Assembly: GCA_963971405.1 (NCBI GenBank)
Contig: OZ020487.1
Coordinates: 32,101,371-32,165,370 of the forward strand
Origin: Psococerastis gibbosa
Lineage: Eukaryota; Arthropoda; Insecta; Psocodea; Psocidae
Reading direction: 5' to 3'
Length of the DNA: 64,000 bases
Shown piece after piece: positions 34,368 to 46,300 of this stretch. Each line of letters opens with the position of its first letter. Position 1 is the stretch's first letter. Position numbers and translations under genes: made by a program. Under the pieces are notes generated by a model, which made no database searches, was not told the origin of the DNA, and saw only the letters and a program-made list of their open reading frames with translations.

Positions 34368-37300
34368 GTAAGTACCTAATGTAAATAGTAATTTGATTTG
34401 GATTATTAGGTGTCGGAAATAGGCGGAAGTTTCAAACTTACTTGTCAAAGGAACCTTTTAAGGACGCACAGCAGCTCTGACAGAGTTCAATCGCTTTTCA
34501 TTGTTTGCTTGTGTCAAACGTAAGCGGATCATTTTCACACCATGACAGAACAGGTACGTTTCAACCCATACATGCTATTCTATTCTTCTGTTTGTAAAAG
34601 TAATTTTTAGTTCCATGGTAAATAATTGTCCAATGGTTAATATCTATAGATATTGCATATGCAACTGGATTGATCAATGGGAGAATTGCATAGTCCAAAA
34701 TGGGTAGACCAATAATACAATACTGCACAATAATAATGGTATTGTATGCTATGCATTGGGGCTCGGTCTATATTATTGTATCTTCAGAAAATACTTTTTT
34801 ACTTAGGCGGGGTTTCCACCGACCGGCTAGGGCTAAATACAAATACGGTGACGTGGTAGCAGACACTCAAGACTTAGGCGGCGTTTCCACCGACCTCGCA
34901 TTGCAGAATGCAAATGACATTGACGGAAGTGTTTGATTTACTCTATACCATAGTTAAAATTGATCAATGATCATAGAGTAAAATCACAAACAAACTAACT
35001 AAAATTAAAAAATGGCGTCATGGGATATGTTAATTACAAACATTTTAATAGATTTCAATAAAAAGAAAAACAAACATTTCCGTCAATGTCATTTGCATTC
35101 TGCAATGCGAGGTCGGTGGAAACCCCGCCTAAGTCTTGAATGTCTGTTACTACGTCACCGTATTTGTATTGAGCCCTAGCCGGTCGGTGGAAACCGCGCC
35201 TTAAAACCGAAGCCTTACTTTGGAAAGCAACCTATTTGATTTGGTTACTCTATTTAGCATCTAAAACATACCTGAAGTTGGAAAGTAACAATGGAAAGGT
35301 TCATTAGAAAAAATGTGTATTTTTTAGTCATTTCCATGGAAATTGAGTTTTTTTTTTCATTTGTGTACTCCCTGAAACATCTTTAGACATATGTATATTT
35401 AGAAATACATTTTTAGTAGTTTTTTGGGGATATAGAACGCCAATGAAGTTATCTAAAAAATGAAAAAAAAATACCCCGGGAAAATATTGAAGTTATAAAT
35501 GAAATTATCCAGAAAGTGAAAAAATACCTGTAGACAAACCTTATTTTTGTGAACCTACATGCCTAACTTCTTCAAATTCTATCGAGTTACAGACAGAAAT
35601 TTCGTTGAAAATTTTTTTATCGTTCCTCGGGCATAAGCTTAAAAACTTGTAAATCCGTTAAAATCTCGAAATCAAACAATTCAACCAATACAAAGCTTTC
35701 CATATACAATATTAACGCATAAATGGGAAAGCAACAATTGAAAAGGTTCTCCTTTGTTTTAAATTTATAATGCTGGGTTATTTTATTCTTTTGTTTTGGT
35801 GGTACACCTGCTAACCCACTTAGCGAAACCAAAAGAACCAATAATTGATTTTGGACAAGTTGATTGAAACTCCCACCAGTTTTCCCATTGACAATCAGGC
35901 AAAGGCGTTACTATAGTAATTTTGGCTTGTTGTCTCATCTACTTAAGTCAATTTAATGTTAGAAAAAGCCACCATCGTCGCTTGCTCCATAAATTTACGA
36001 TGTTTGGCAGGTAAATATATGCGGTTACGGGGCGGAAGGAACAACAAACCATTTTCCAAAGTTTGAGTTGTTTTCAGGGAGGTAACAAGAAGTAAGATTT
36101 TCATCGAGTTCCCCCTAATTTTATATTCCTCTAAGTTTCAAGTTTTAAGTCATCAGGCTTATTAAGTTTTCGGTAAAGTACTTGTAGGTACATGCTGCAT
36201 AATGTTAGCTTTTTGAATTTTAAATTGTAACAAGCTTGTCTAAAAATTAAACTCACGAGCAGTTGTGATTTTACGAACACATAAGAAAACTCAAGAATAT
36301 TATTACCATGAAGATTGGCGATCATCATGCAATTTGGAACTTGGAGACAGCTGCTCTGATTAGGGAAATTGTGCTCTTGCCAAACCATGGCCTCAGGATT
36401 CTCAACCAGGATGTTCTTCTTCGGCCGGGAGCCCTCAGTCCCTTTATCTTCCCTTGGATTATTAAATGCAGAAGGCGATACAGTTCGTTCCTCATCACAT
36501 TGACGAACTATGTTTGTTTCCATTTCTCAACCGTCTGCAGCAGCTCGGCTTCTGTATCCATTCGCCTCAGGACCTTAGCATTTGGGACACAATCTCTCCA
36601 GGATATGCGCAGCATTCATCTGTATACCCATATTTCAAATGCACTCAGTTTGTTCTTCATAGCTTGTGCCGAAGTCCATCTCTCCATACCATATATTGTA
36701 GAACGATTGGCAACACATAAAATTTCACCATTCGCAATCTAAGGTCCAACCACAGGCTCCTCCGACACCGAAGTACTTTCTGCATTTCCATGAAGACATT
36801 TTGAGCTTGTTCAATACGGCTGTTAATTTTCTGCTTCACCTCCCACTCACTGTTTACAAATTTACAATGTATCCGCGGTACTGGGATTATTTAAATTGTA
36901 CGAAAGGCGCATAATCCAGATTTCCAGAACTACCGACGTCCTACGTATAACCTTCAAATTTTCGGACTGCAGCTAGCTCCAACTTCCAAGTGACCAAGTC
37001 AGACAAGTCAATACTTCCAACAAGAAACACTGTGCTATCACAATCACAACCTGTGCAATGGTTATTATTCAAATCTGTTGTATCGCACTTGTTCAGGTAG
37101 GCAGGAGACTTTTGCTAGAGAGTGCCTGAGAGGCGATATCAACACCGAAACACTTGTTGCCTACAGTTTCAATATTTTTTTTTATCCTTTTCGCACCCGT
37201 CGCGCCATCTCCCGGAGATTCCCAAAAATTCGCTGGGAAATTTACGAACAGATGGAGTTACCAGTATCTGTCACTTGCAATATTATTCATTTAAATGAAT

Positions 37301-40300
37301 ACGATATATTTATTATTTTACTACATTAATGGCACGATCGGGATGCGTCTGATAGTGTGATTCCCAAGATGAATGTGCACAACAGGTATAGCTGGGGACA
37401 TCTGACAAGTCTAGATAATTACATTTTTTGTGCAATTCTGATTCTGAATATTACTACTTGTTAATGGGTTGGAAGCTGTAGGATTAATCTGTGAATTAGC
37501 TTTTGAATAGTTTTGGTTATTACTATATTCAACTGTCTTTCGCAGTACAACCTGAACAACCAGTAACTGCAACCGTCAGATTCTTAGGAATGCAAGTTGA
37601 CATGGACTTAAACTGGAATAAACACGTGGCTGAGCTATTAAAAAAACTAAATAGTGGCCTCTTTGTAGTCAGGCGCCTCAGCTCTGTGTGTCCTCCAGAG
37701 GTAATTCTCCAGGCCTACCACTCACTTGTAATGAGCCATATAAACTACTGCATATTGGCTTGGGGAGGGACCTCCGTAGGGAACATGGACGCTGTACTCA
37801 GGTTTCAAAAGAGGGGAGTGCGATACATGCTAAAACTGGGACCCCGTGACAGTTGTCGCTCTCCCTTGAAATCATTAAAAATCATGACAGCCCCAAGTCT
37901 GTACATATTTAGCTGCATCTTACATATCTTACAGCCTGAGGTGTGGGGGACATTTAAACAAAACGGGGACACTCACACCTACAACACGAGGCAACGGGGA
38001 GACCTTGTAAGGCCAGCGCCACGCACAGCCAAGTGTGAGCGAATGGATCCTACACTACAAGGTTTCGCCTACCTTAAAAAACTCCCGATTGAACTGAGAG
38101 CGGCGAGAAATGTTTCTAACTTCCCTAAATTGCTTAGAAACCATCTCTTAGAGAAAGCTTTTTACACTGTCACTGAGGCATTAGCACAATGACAATGAAC
38201 TACCTTCGACTTCGATGGCCAGGTGGTAAAGTGCTTGCACTTATGTGAGTCTTTACACGCCATGCGATCGGAGACGTGTCGTAGCTCAACACAAGTACTA
38301 ACCTACAGAGGCGACTGAAGAGGTCAATCGGATACATTCATTAAATTGTTTGTATGCGATTAATCTTTTTAAATAAAAAATAAAATAAAAAAACCTGATT
38401 TTGACGATACTCCGACGATTGTATCTTATACTTTACATGTATTGTATAATTTAAAGGAAATATGTAATGTATTGTATTGTATAGTAAATAAATAAATAAC
38501 TATTCTAAGACTATCTATACGTCACAGCAGAGAAATCATGATAAGTTGACCAAGGTATACTGTACACTGTACCGTGAACAGCAGTCATAATAAAAAATGT
38601 GATATAACCGATAGATGCTTTCGTATACATGTATATCATTTTCCAGATGACAGTTGTTTACTTAACACGTTTGCCCAGTAAGTCTCAGTCAACTTACCGT
38701 GACTTTTGTGCTGTAACGTATGGGTCTAATCATCGTAGTTTCACAATAGGTACATTAACTTCATATCCTAACCTCCGTTAGTCCGATATGCTGATATGTA
38801 CTACATTAACAGTTACGGTAGGTATTGCCTTAGACAAAATATTATATATAAAAAGTATATACAGTATATTTACATTCTTTCTCTGCGGCATTACTTGGTA
38901 TGAACAATTTATTTACCATCCTGTACGTTCACTCATTACAGTTAGGCAATTTGTCTACCCCTACGGCCCTACCCAGTTCTACCCCTTGAATTTGTTTATT
39001 GATTCGTTGCTATATTCAACATTGAATGGGTTCACTGCCAAATTCCATTAGTTGAGGTACCTAACATATTGTATTTGTATTATAATGTTGGTGGCAAAAT
39101 ATGTCAAGTAGGCTATATTATATTAATATACAGTACCTATACCTTTCTGATTTAACGCACTTAGTGGTATTTAAGTTAGTTATGTTTACTACATTCCCCA
39201 AGTACCCAGATAACTAATCCACTTGTGTAGGTGCTACGCCTTCAATGACGATTTAAAAATACACTACATGCTTAAACCAACTGTTCTGCGCCGATATTAT
39301 CATATTTATTCCCAGGAGAAACCCTCTCCGTTGGAGTTTTCCATAGTTTATTATTTATAGCCTACCACCTCAGCTCCTGGGGGAGGCAGCCCAATTTGCA
39401 ATGTCTCCTCTCGTTCAGGGACCTCCACCCCCAAACTGGGGCACTTTCCTCATTGTTTACGACCACCGCCTGACTTATTATTTACGTCTACTGTTGCCTG
39501 ATGATGTGTCCAGCCATGCATTAGAAAATGGCGTTGCCTTCAAGTATTCCTCACCGAGACTTTTCAAACGATCATGGGAGCTTGACAGATCAGTATAATC
39601 CGGAATGATGGTCGTTCTGAAAGCATACCACGGCCTACCATACCGGGTTCTACTGATTCGTCGCGTAACTCCGGTAGTGGCGGACTCTACCCTAGGGAGG
39701 ACGGGGGGTGGCCACTACCCCCCCCCCCCCCCCCCCGGAGAAAAAGCCAGTGAAGACTGGATAAAGTGCACTTGCCACCTAAAACAAACACAAATAGTTA
39801 CCATAGCCCCCCCCCCCTTCCCGCGAATTATTTCTGACTCCGCCCTTGAACTGAAAGCTTTTTGTAATTATATGGATCATGGGAGCTACCCAAAGTGCAA
39901 GGAGTCGTGTCATGAAATGACACGTAATGTAGTCGTATGGACTGTGACTTTCCCCCAAAATGTTGTTGGTTCGAGTCGCACACTGGCGAGCATGCCTCGG
40001 AGTGCTTGTAAACAGATAAACTGATGAAGAGATGGCTTTATAGGCCTACATTAGGCTAGCACAGTGATTGTACAAAAAGCCATTAATTAATTAATTATTT
40101 ATTAATTATAAATAGTTACGTAACGTCACTATAACCACCACAATTTCATAATGCTATAAAAATTAATTAGTTGAAAGAGGTAAATATAATACATGGTTGC
40201 ATAGTCATATATTTTTCCCTATTGTGACAAATCTATAATACAACCGAGATAATAATTGAATGCAGCGTACGGTAGGCTATCAATTCAACTCCTTGTTATG

Positions 40301-43300
40301 TCAGTAAATTTCCCAAAAGGTTTTCCATGGACTTGACTCATGCGCAGTGGGGGTCGTTTTGCAGGCTGCCAGTCGCTGGTGCGAGCTCCCCTTGTCCGTA
40401 GCCCCCACGTGCGTTCCCCCCGTCGCAGCTCCTGTCATTGTATTCCAATTATTATGTTATATTATTGTGGTACTCAGCTATGTTATACTATTTTAATTTG
40501 TTACTTATCTAATTAGTTGTGAAGTATTGTTTTATATTAATCATTGCCCCAACGTTTTATAGAGTAGCCTAAATTTTCCAAGATACCGAACTATTGTTAC
40601 CCTATTGTTTGAGTAATCTAATATGTTCACTGCGAGTACGTACGGTATGTTATGTAGTTTTGGGCAATGACTGCTTCATTGATTCCATGTGTAAAGGACA
40701 ATTGTTGAATTGTCGAATGTAGAAGATAAGGCTGAAAGGCATGAAATACTATGAATAGCAGTACAGCATAAAGAGTACTTGACAGATAATAGACGAGGCC
40801 TATAACAAAGATGTATCATTATTAAATATATTAAATATACATTATACATGCTGCATACATATTAACTTAGGGCTATGACTTTTGGCGCGAAAAAAATTCT
40901 CACATTGTAAAGGATAGGGAATCGTAAAACATTTCCTAACTACTAATACTAATATAAAAATAAGATTTAGAGAGTTTCCTGAGTAGACCTAGATCCAAGA
41001 AAAATGCATTCTACTCAATTAAATTGAAATAAATCTTACCAGTTGTCATCTTACCTTCTACAGCAGAATTATTTTAATTTAGCTATAATGAAGGCATTTT
41101 ATTGGTTTTTGTATTATCAGTAACATTCCTGAATCTGATGGATTTTGTTATTGTCCGCCTAGGCTATAAGGGAATGTTTTATGGCGTAACGCCCATTCTT
41201 AACATATTGTATAGCTTAATAGAAAATCCAGATCTGCTTCTTGTCACCACCCTAACACATCAAGTGGAGGAAAAAAAATCAAATTTCAAGTGAAAGTAAA
41301 ATCCTTTGAAACACATTTTCCCCTACAGTTTGATGTACCTACTTTGTGAGGCAGTAAACAACACCTATTGGCCACAGTTATTGAACTGTGTATTCCTATA
41401 CTTGCAATCTATAATCTGCAGTTTATAAAGTTCCCCTTAAATAACGCTGCAGCTACTTCTGTTTCCCCTTCCTTTACTTTCCAAGTAGTTTCCCTACACT
41501 CTAAAAATTAATCAAACTTTCCGGATGCTCCCTGTACAGTACGTTCCAAAACCACTATTCACTGATCACATTATAATGAAAATTTTGAAGGTTGCTTTAG
41601 GAACATTAATTTTCCGATTGTTCCTGGTCAAAATACTTATAAATACGTAAATGAACAATTAGTCAACAACTCAAAATTTAAAAAAAAAAAAACATAACGG
41701 GGGAGTAGGAGATGCAAAGTTCCCCCACCAGTGGTAGCCTATATATTGTATCAAATTTGCATACGCTGATACACAAAAACAAGTTATAAAGTACAGTTAA
41801 AACGATTTCAACAGATCAATACAGACGGGTAGAACATTAAAGTTTTATCTACAGTAATATGTATGAGTTTCATGTTTCAATACAGCACGTACCTACATGA
41901 AAATTTTTCAAGTATTTAGTAGCGTGGCGTGTAGCATCTAAATTCCCGCCAAATTTAAATTTGAAATGTATCCCTAGCTCAGTTTACATACGCACATAAG
42001 CCTCCACCAAAAACATTTTTTTTTTCTTTTTTTTGGCTCAAGGGACCTTAAGGATCATGGAAAAGCGCAAAATATTTTTGAAATTTGGTCAATCTCAATA
42101 ACATTCACAATACTTCGCATATATGAGTGAAAGTAGGAATCAAATTCGACAAGAAATATCGGTCGTAGAATGTTAACGTACAAACGTACTCCAATGCCTG
42201 TCAACCTGTCTTAAGGCTGAGTGTTCAAAATGTTTTGTAAACAAGAAATTTTGCTGATTATGACGAAACTAATTTATTGCCCGTTCCACAGATACAAAGA
42301 TAACAAAGTGAACAGATAAAAAAATTATACAAAATACAAGTTATCGCAGGAAGTATATATTTTCTGAACTGAAATATTATTACCTTAGAAAAATGGGATA
42401 AAGAGCCTTAAACCCATTTTGTAGAACAGTTTTAAATCTGTAAGGGAAATAGACAGTTTTCACATAAAACTCGTATTTTTTAAGATTTTTTCATCTGTTC
42501 CCTTTTATATCTTTGTGGCTGTGGAACGAGCAATTAATTAATTTCGTCCAAAAATTACGATAATTTCTTGTTTACAAAATATTTTGAACACTCAGGCTTA
42601 AAGATGTTTTAGGGAGTAGCGTTAGGTGTACTGCATCTGAAAGAATATAACAATGCTATTTTGTTTCAGCTGTAATTAAAGACAATTTCAGAATATTATA
42701 TTATATTGTATTTATAAACCTATTGTATTTATATCCGTTTACAAGAAGATTCTCTGCAAAATATACAACTGTACTGAGTGTTTTAGTGAAATTACCTGTT
42801 AGACTGTACTTATAATCTGTGTCTTATAAACAAATTAAGTGTCTTGATGTTAGCTGTTAGTGTAGTGTCAGTGTCTATATTTTTGTAATATATTTGTGCA
42901 CTTCTTCAAAATGTCAGACTCGAATCTTCGTAAGCAGAGCAACGCTTCTGGTTCTGAAAAACAGCGAAGGGTCACGCTAAATGCTCCATATGGGAAAGAG
43001 GAGGTATGTGGACTAAGCGCAAGGGCGGATAAAGCGGAAAAATTAGGGGGGGGGGGGGGTCAGAAGTTGCATGTAAGTTTAAAAGATAATTTGTTTGTTT
43101 AAAAGTTGAGTTTTATTCAATTTAATTTTTAATTTTTTTTAATGTTAGATTTTTATTCTATGAATTCTATGAATTTACTCATTTATGGGGTCAGTCATGA
43201 CCCCCCTGACCCCCCCCCTTTGGATCCGCCATTGGTTAACTTAAGTGACAATTAACTAACATTAATCAAAGAGCCTAAACGAATGAAGTAAGCGAAATGA

Positions 43301-46300
43301 TACTCTACATTTTAATGCATCATATCTAGTACCCACGTCGAGTAGCACTTCTTATACTTCCTCTACTATACTTATTCATGACTCAATGATCGATAAGGCG
43401 CCCATTCCACCGACCGGCTAGGGCTATTTACAAAAACGGTGACGTGGTAGCAGACATTCAAGACTTAGGTGGCGTTTCCACCGACCTCGCATTGCAGAAT
43501 GCAAATGACATTGACGGAAATTAGAATTTTTCTTTTTATAGAAATCTATTAACATGTTTGTACTTAACATATCCCATGACGCCATTTTTTAATTTTAGTT
43601 TGTTTGTTTGTGATTTTACTGTATGATCATTGATCAATTTTAACTATGGCATAGAGGAAAATAAACATTTCCGTCAATTCTGCAATGCGAGGTCGGTGGA
43701 AACCCCGCCTAAGTCTTGAATGTCTGCTACCACGTCATCGTTTTTGTAAATAGCCCTAGCCGGTAGGTGGAATGAGCGCCTAATTAAAGTTAAATTTTAC
43801 GCACAAAAAACGTGGAGTGCGGGTGTCCGATTTGTCACTAAGCCTGAGACTTGTTACTTGGTTGTTAACTATTGTCACTGCCTTCTCCATAAATACAAAC
43901 GCCTACCTAAGCATATAATAATAGTTTTTACTACTAATACCTACTATACTAATTTCATCCTCAACATTATGGAACTCAATATCCACTGAAGTACGTATAT
44001 CCAAAGCAATAGACACATCCAAGAAACCTAATTGAAATACCTCATTTGATGCAGGCATCGAACAATACCAAGTGCGAAAGTGAGTGTCGTGACGCCCTAA
44101 GTGTGTGTGAGCAGGCGATTGTGTGAGTGAAACAGTTGGAATGGCTGTGTGTGTGGGTATAACCTTCATTGTTAAAATGAGTGAATGAGAGTATTGTTGT
44201 TTATTTTTCATTGCCACACTATTCTGATCAGCAGTTAAAGTAGATAAGTTGCAAACAAAGTAGTAGATAAAGAAGAAGAAGAATTCTCAATTCATTAATA
44301 AGTAACCTGAGGAAACTTCGAAATGCCTGAAACAACTGGGCCTATAGCCGGTTTGGCGGTAAGATATTTTGACATGACAGCGGTCTTATACGTGTGCAGA
44401 GAACTAACTCAATTTCATCCCATAAACACGTAAGCAAATATAATCAGCATGGTGTGTGAGCTGGCAGGTCTCCATCACGTCAGCTGTGAAATATTCACCA
44501 TGTTCTCCCAGCTGTTTTTCACAATTCTACACGTAGGCTCCACTTATAAGTGGGCTTCCTTTTATGTGGTCCATAAGGCATAAAACACACATGGGTTTTT
44601 TTTATAGTCAATCAGTAGCGAAAGCCAGTGGTGGACTGCGACTGGATATCGGAACCCTCCCCCCCCCCCCCCCCCCCGAAATGAAATGGGCTTGATACTA
44701 GATAGAATCGGATTTTGAGAGGAAAAATAGAAACCACTATGTTTTTTCATAAACATGCAAATATTTTATAAACAATAAGTTTTCACGTATTATCGATTTT
44801 ATAAAAAAAAAAAAACTACAATTTCGAAAACTAAAAATACCTTATTATATGATGCATGAAGTAGTCTTCTACAACTTTGATGAGGCAAATCTTTAATAAC
44901 ATGCTTAGTAAATTAAATAAAAAATAAAAAGTATTAAATTTCGGGCTGCCACTTTCCTACGGGCTGTACACTCTTAAGACAGATAAATTAAAAATAGAAA
45001 TAAAAGTTAAAATTACAAATAATCGCCATGTTTGGCCAGCAGAGGCCTGAAAGCTCCCAAATCCAATCGATAAATAAAAAAATAACCGTGTATTTTTCCT
45101 AAAACAATTTTTATCCAAATACAAACACAGTTGAAGTGCCCCCTCATGCCAGCGGCGTGTTATAATTTTTTTTTTTTTGGTGAAGACTTTTACTAATTTT
45201 AAGGTAGCCATTGCGATTTCCATGTATTGGCTTGCAATTTATAATGATATGACGTTCAAACCAACTTCTTTTCGTCCTCAGTCCCCCAGTTTGTTAAAAT
45301 ATGCTAACAATTTGCTATTGTAGTGGGTAAGAACGAATTTCCCTATTTCTGAATTCACCTCGCCTACATAAACATTTTGAGACATCGGTATTTCGAACCT
45401 TTCCCCTATAAATTTATAGTCTCGCCATTGTGACCAATAATGTCTCAACCTAACTAACCTAAAATAATATTTTTTTGTACCTGAGTAGCCCCAATTGACC
45501 AATTGACATGAGTCTGCTTACATCCGTATACGATATATCTAAGAAGAGGGGATGACGCCATTAACCATTGCCAAATTCACCCCGACTCATATTAGCGATT
45601 CCGGTAAATCTGCTATTAGAGTAGGCTGAAGTTTTAAAATTTCCCATCAATCACCTAAGCCCAGGGTTGGGACCCAATTCTCTGCTTCTTCTTTATGAAG
45701 ATTCCGAATCCATCGACCATTGTTGCCATAAGAAAACTCGGAAGTTCGTAATTTTTATCAACTTAACTTCTATTGTACATTCTTAACTTCTACAATCCAT
45801 CGGAGCTAGGAAGGCTTGGCCCCACCATCGCTTGAATAGTACCCTAACATTAAGGAAATCTGGACGGCAGGGCATTGATAGATGTGCAGTTTTCCTTGCC
45901 AAGATGGGGCTTCAGTAACTACTAGTACTTACTGTATGGCCTATCGCCTGTGCTATGGGTGAGATACCATACAAACCTCATATCAATATTCGCTAATACT
46001 GCTGTAGTATGTCAGCATTCAATCGCTTGAAAAGTCTCAGTAATAAGCAAGGCACAGTCATTACCATGCATAGCATAGGTATTGCTTACCGTCACTTATC
46101 AAACGATAGGACCGGGCTTATATCACTGGAAAAATTTGTAGAAAATTATAAGAGTGTAGAATGTAATTAACTTAATTGCACAAACATTACGAAAAACTTC
46201 GAGATTTTTTTATGGCAACAGTGGTCGGTGGATCTCAACCCAGCGCATAGGCGCCCATTCCATTGACCGGCTAGGGCTATTTCCAACAACGGTGACGTGG

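Larger units (their letters stand above)
38506..42210. other. Intron 1 of the exon 1a transcript; no further exon recognised
   Basis: AT-rich, with the M1 MITE, a C-run region (39715-39740), SINE1 and the GC island noted separately. Frames such as 39605-40024 run through poly-C and the SINE and are not genes. Confidence 0.45.

Noticed and set aside
34542-34553. Four-codon candidate first exon M-T-E-Q followed by donor GTACGT, phase 0, 180 bp after exon 1a
   Set aside because: The GAACAG|GTACG part is the degraded terminal sequence of HINE copy H (AGAACCGGTCCG in young copies), and four codons give no coding signal. It could be an exapted splice site, but nothing else supports it.
36131-36742. 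Overlapping frames of 130 codons (minus) and 144 codons (plus)
   Set aside because: Both are in an RTE-type LINE fragment; the plus-strand frame is antisense to it, and the minus-strand frame contains only its last part.
37503-38192. The longest open frame of the window (229 codons) as a host gene
   Set aside because: Its protein is the C-terminal part of a non-LTR reverse transcriptase (FLGMQVDMDLNWNKHV, YHSLVMSHINYCI).
43903-44217. 104-codon minus-strand frame
   Set aside because: No recognised domain, no splice context; in the first-exon region of a gene on the other strand.
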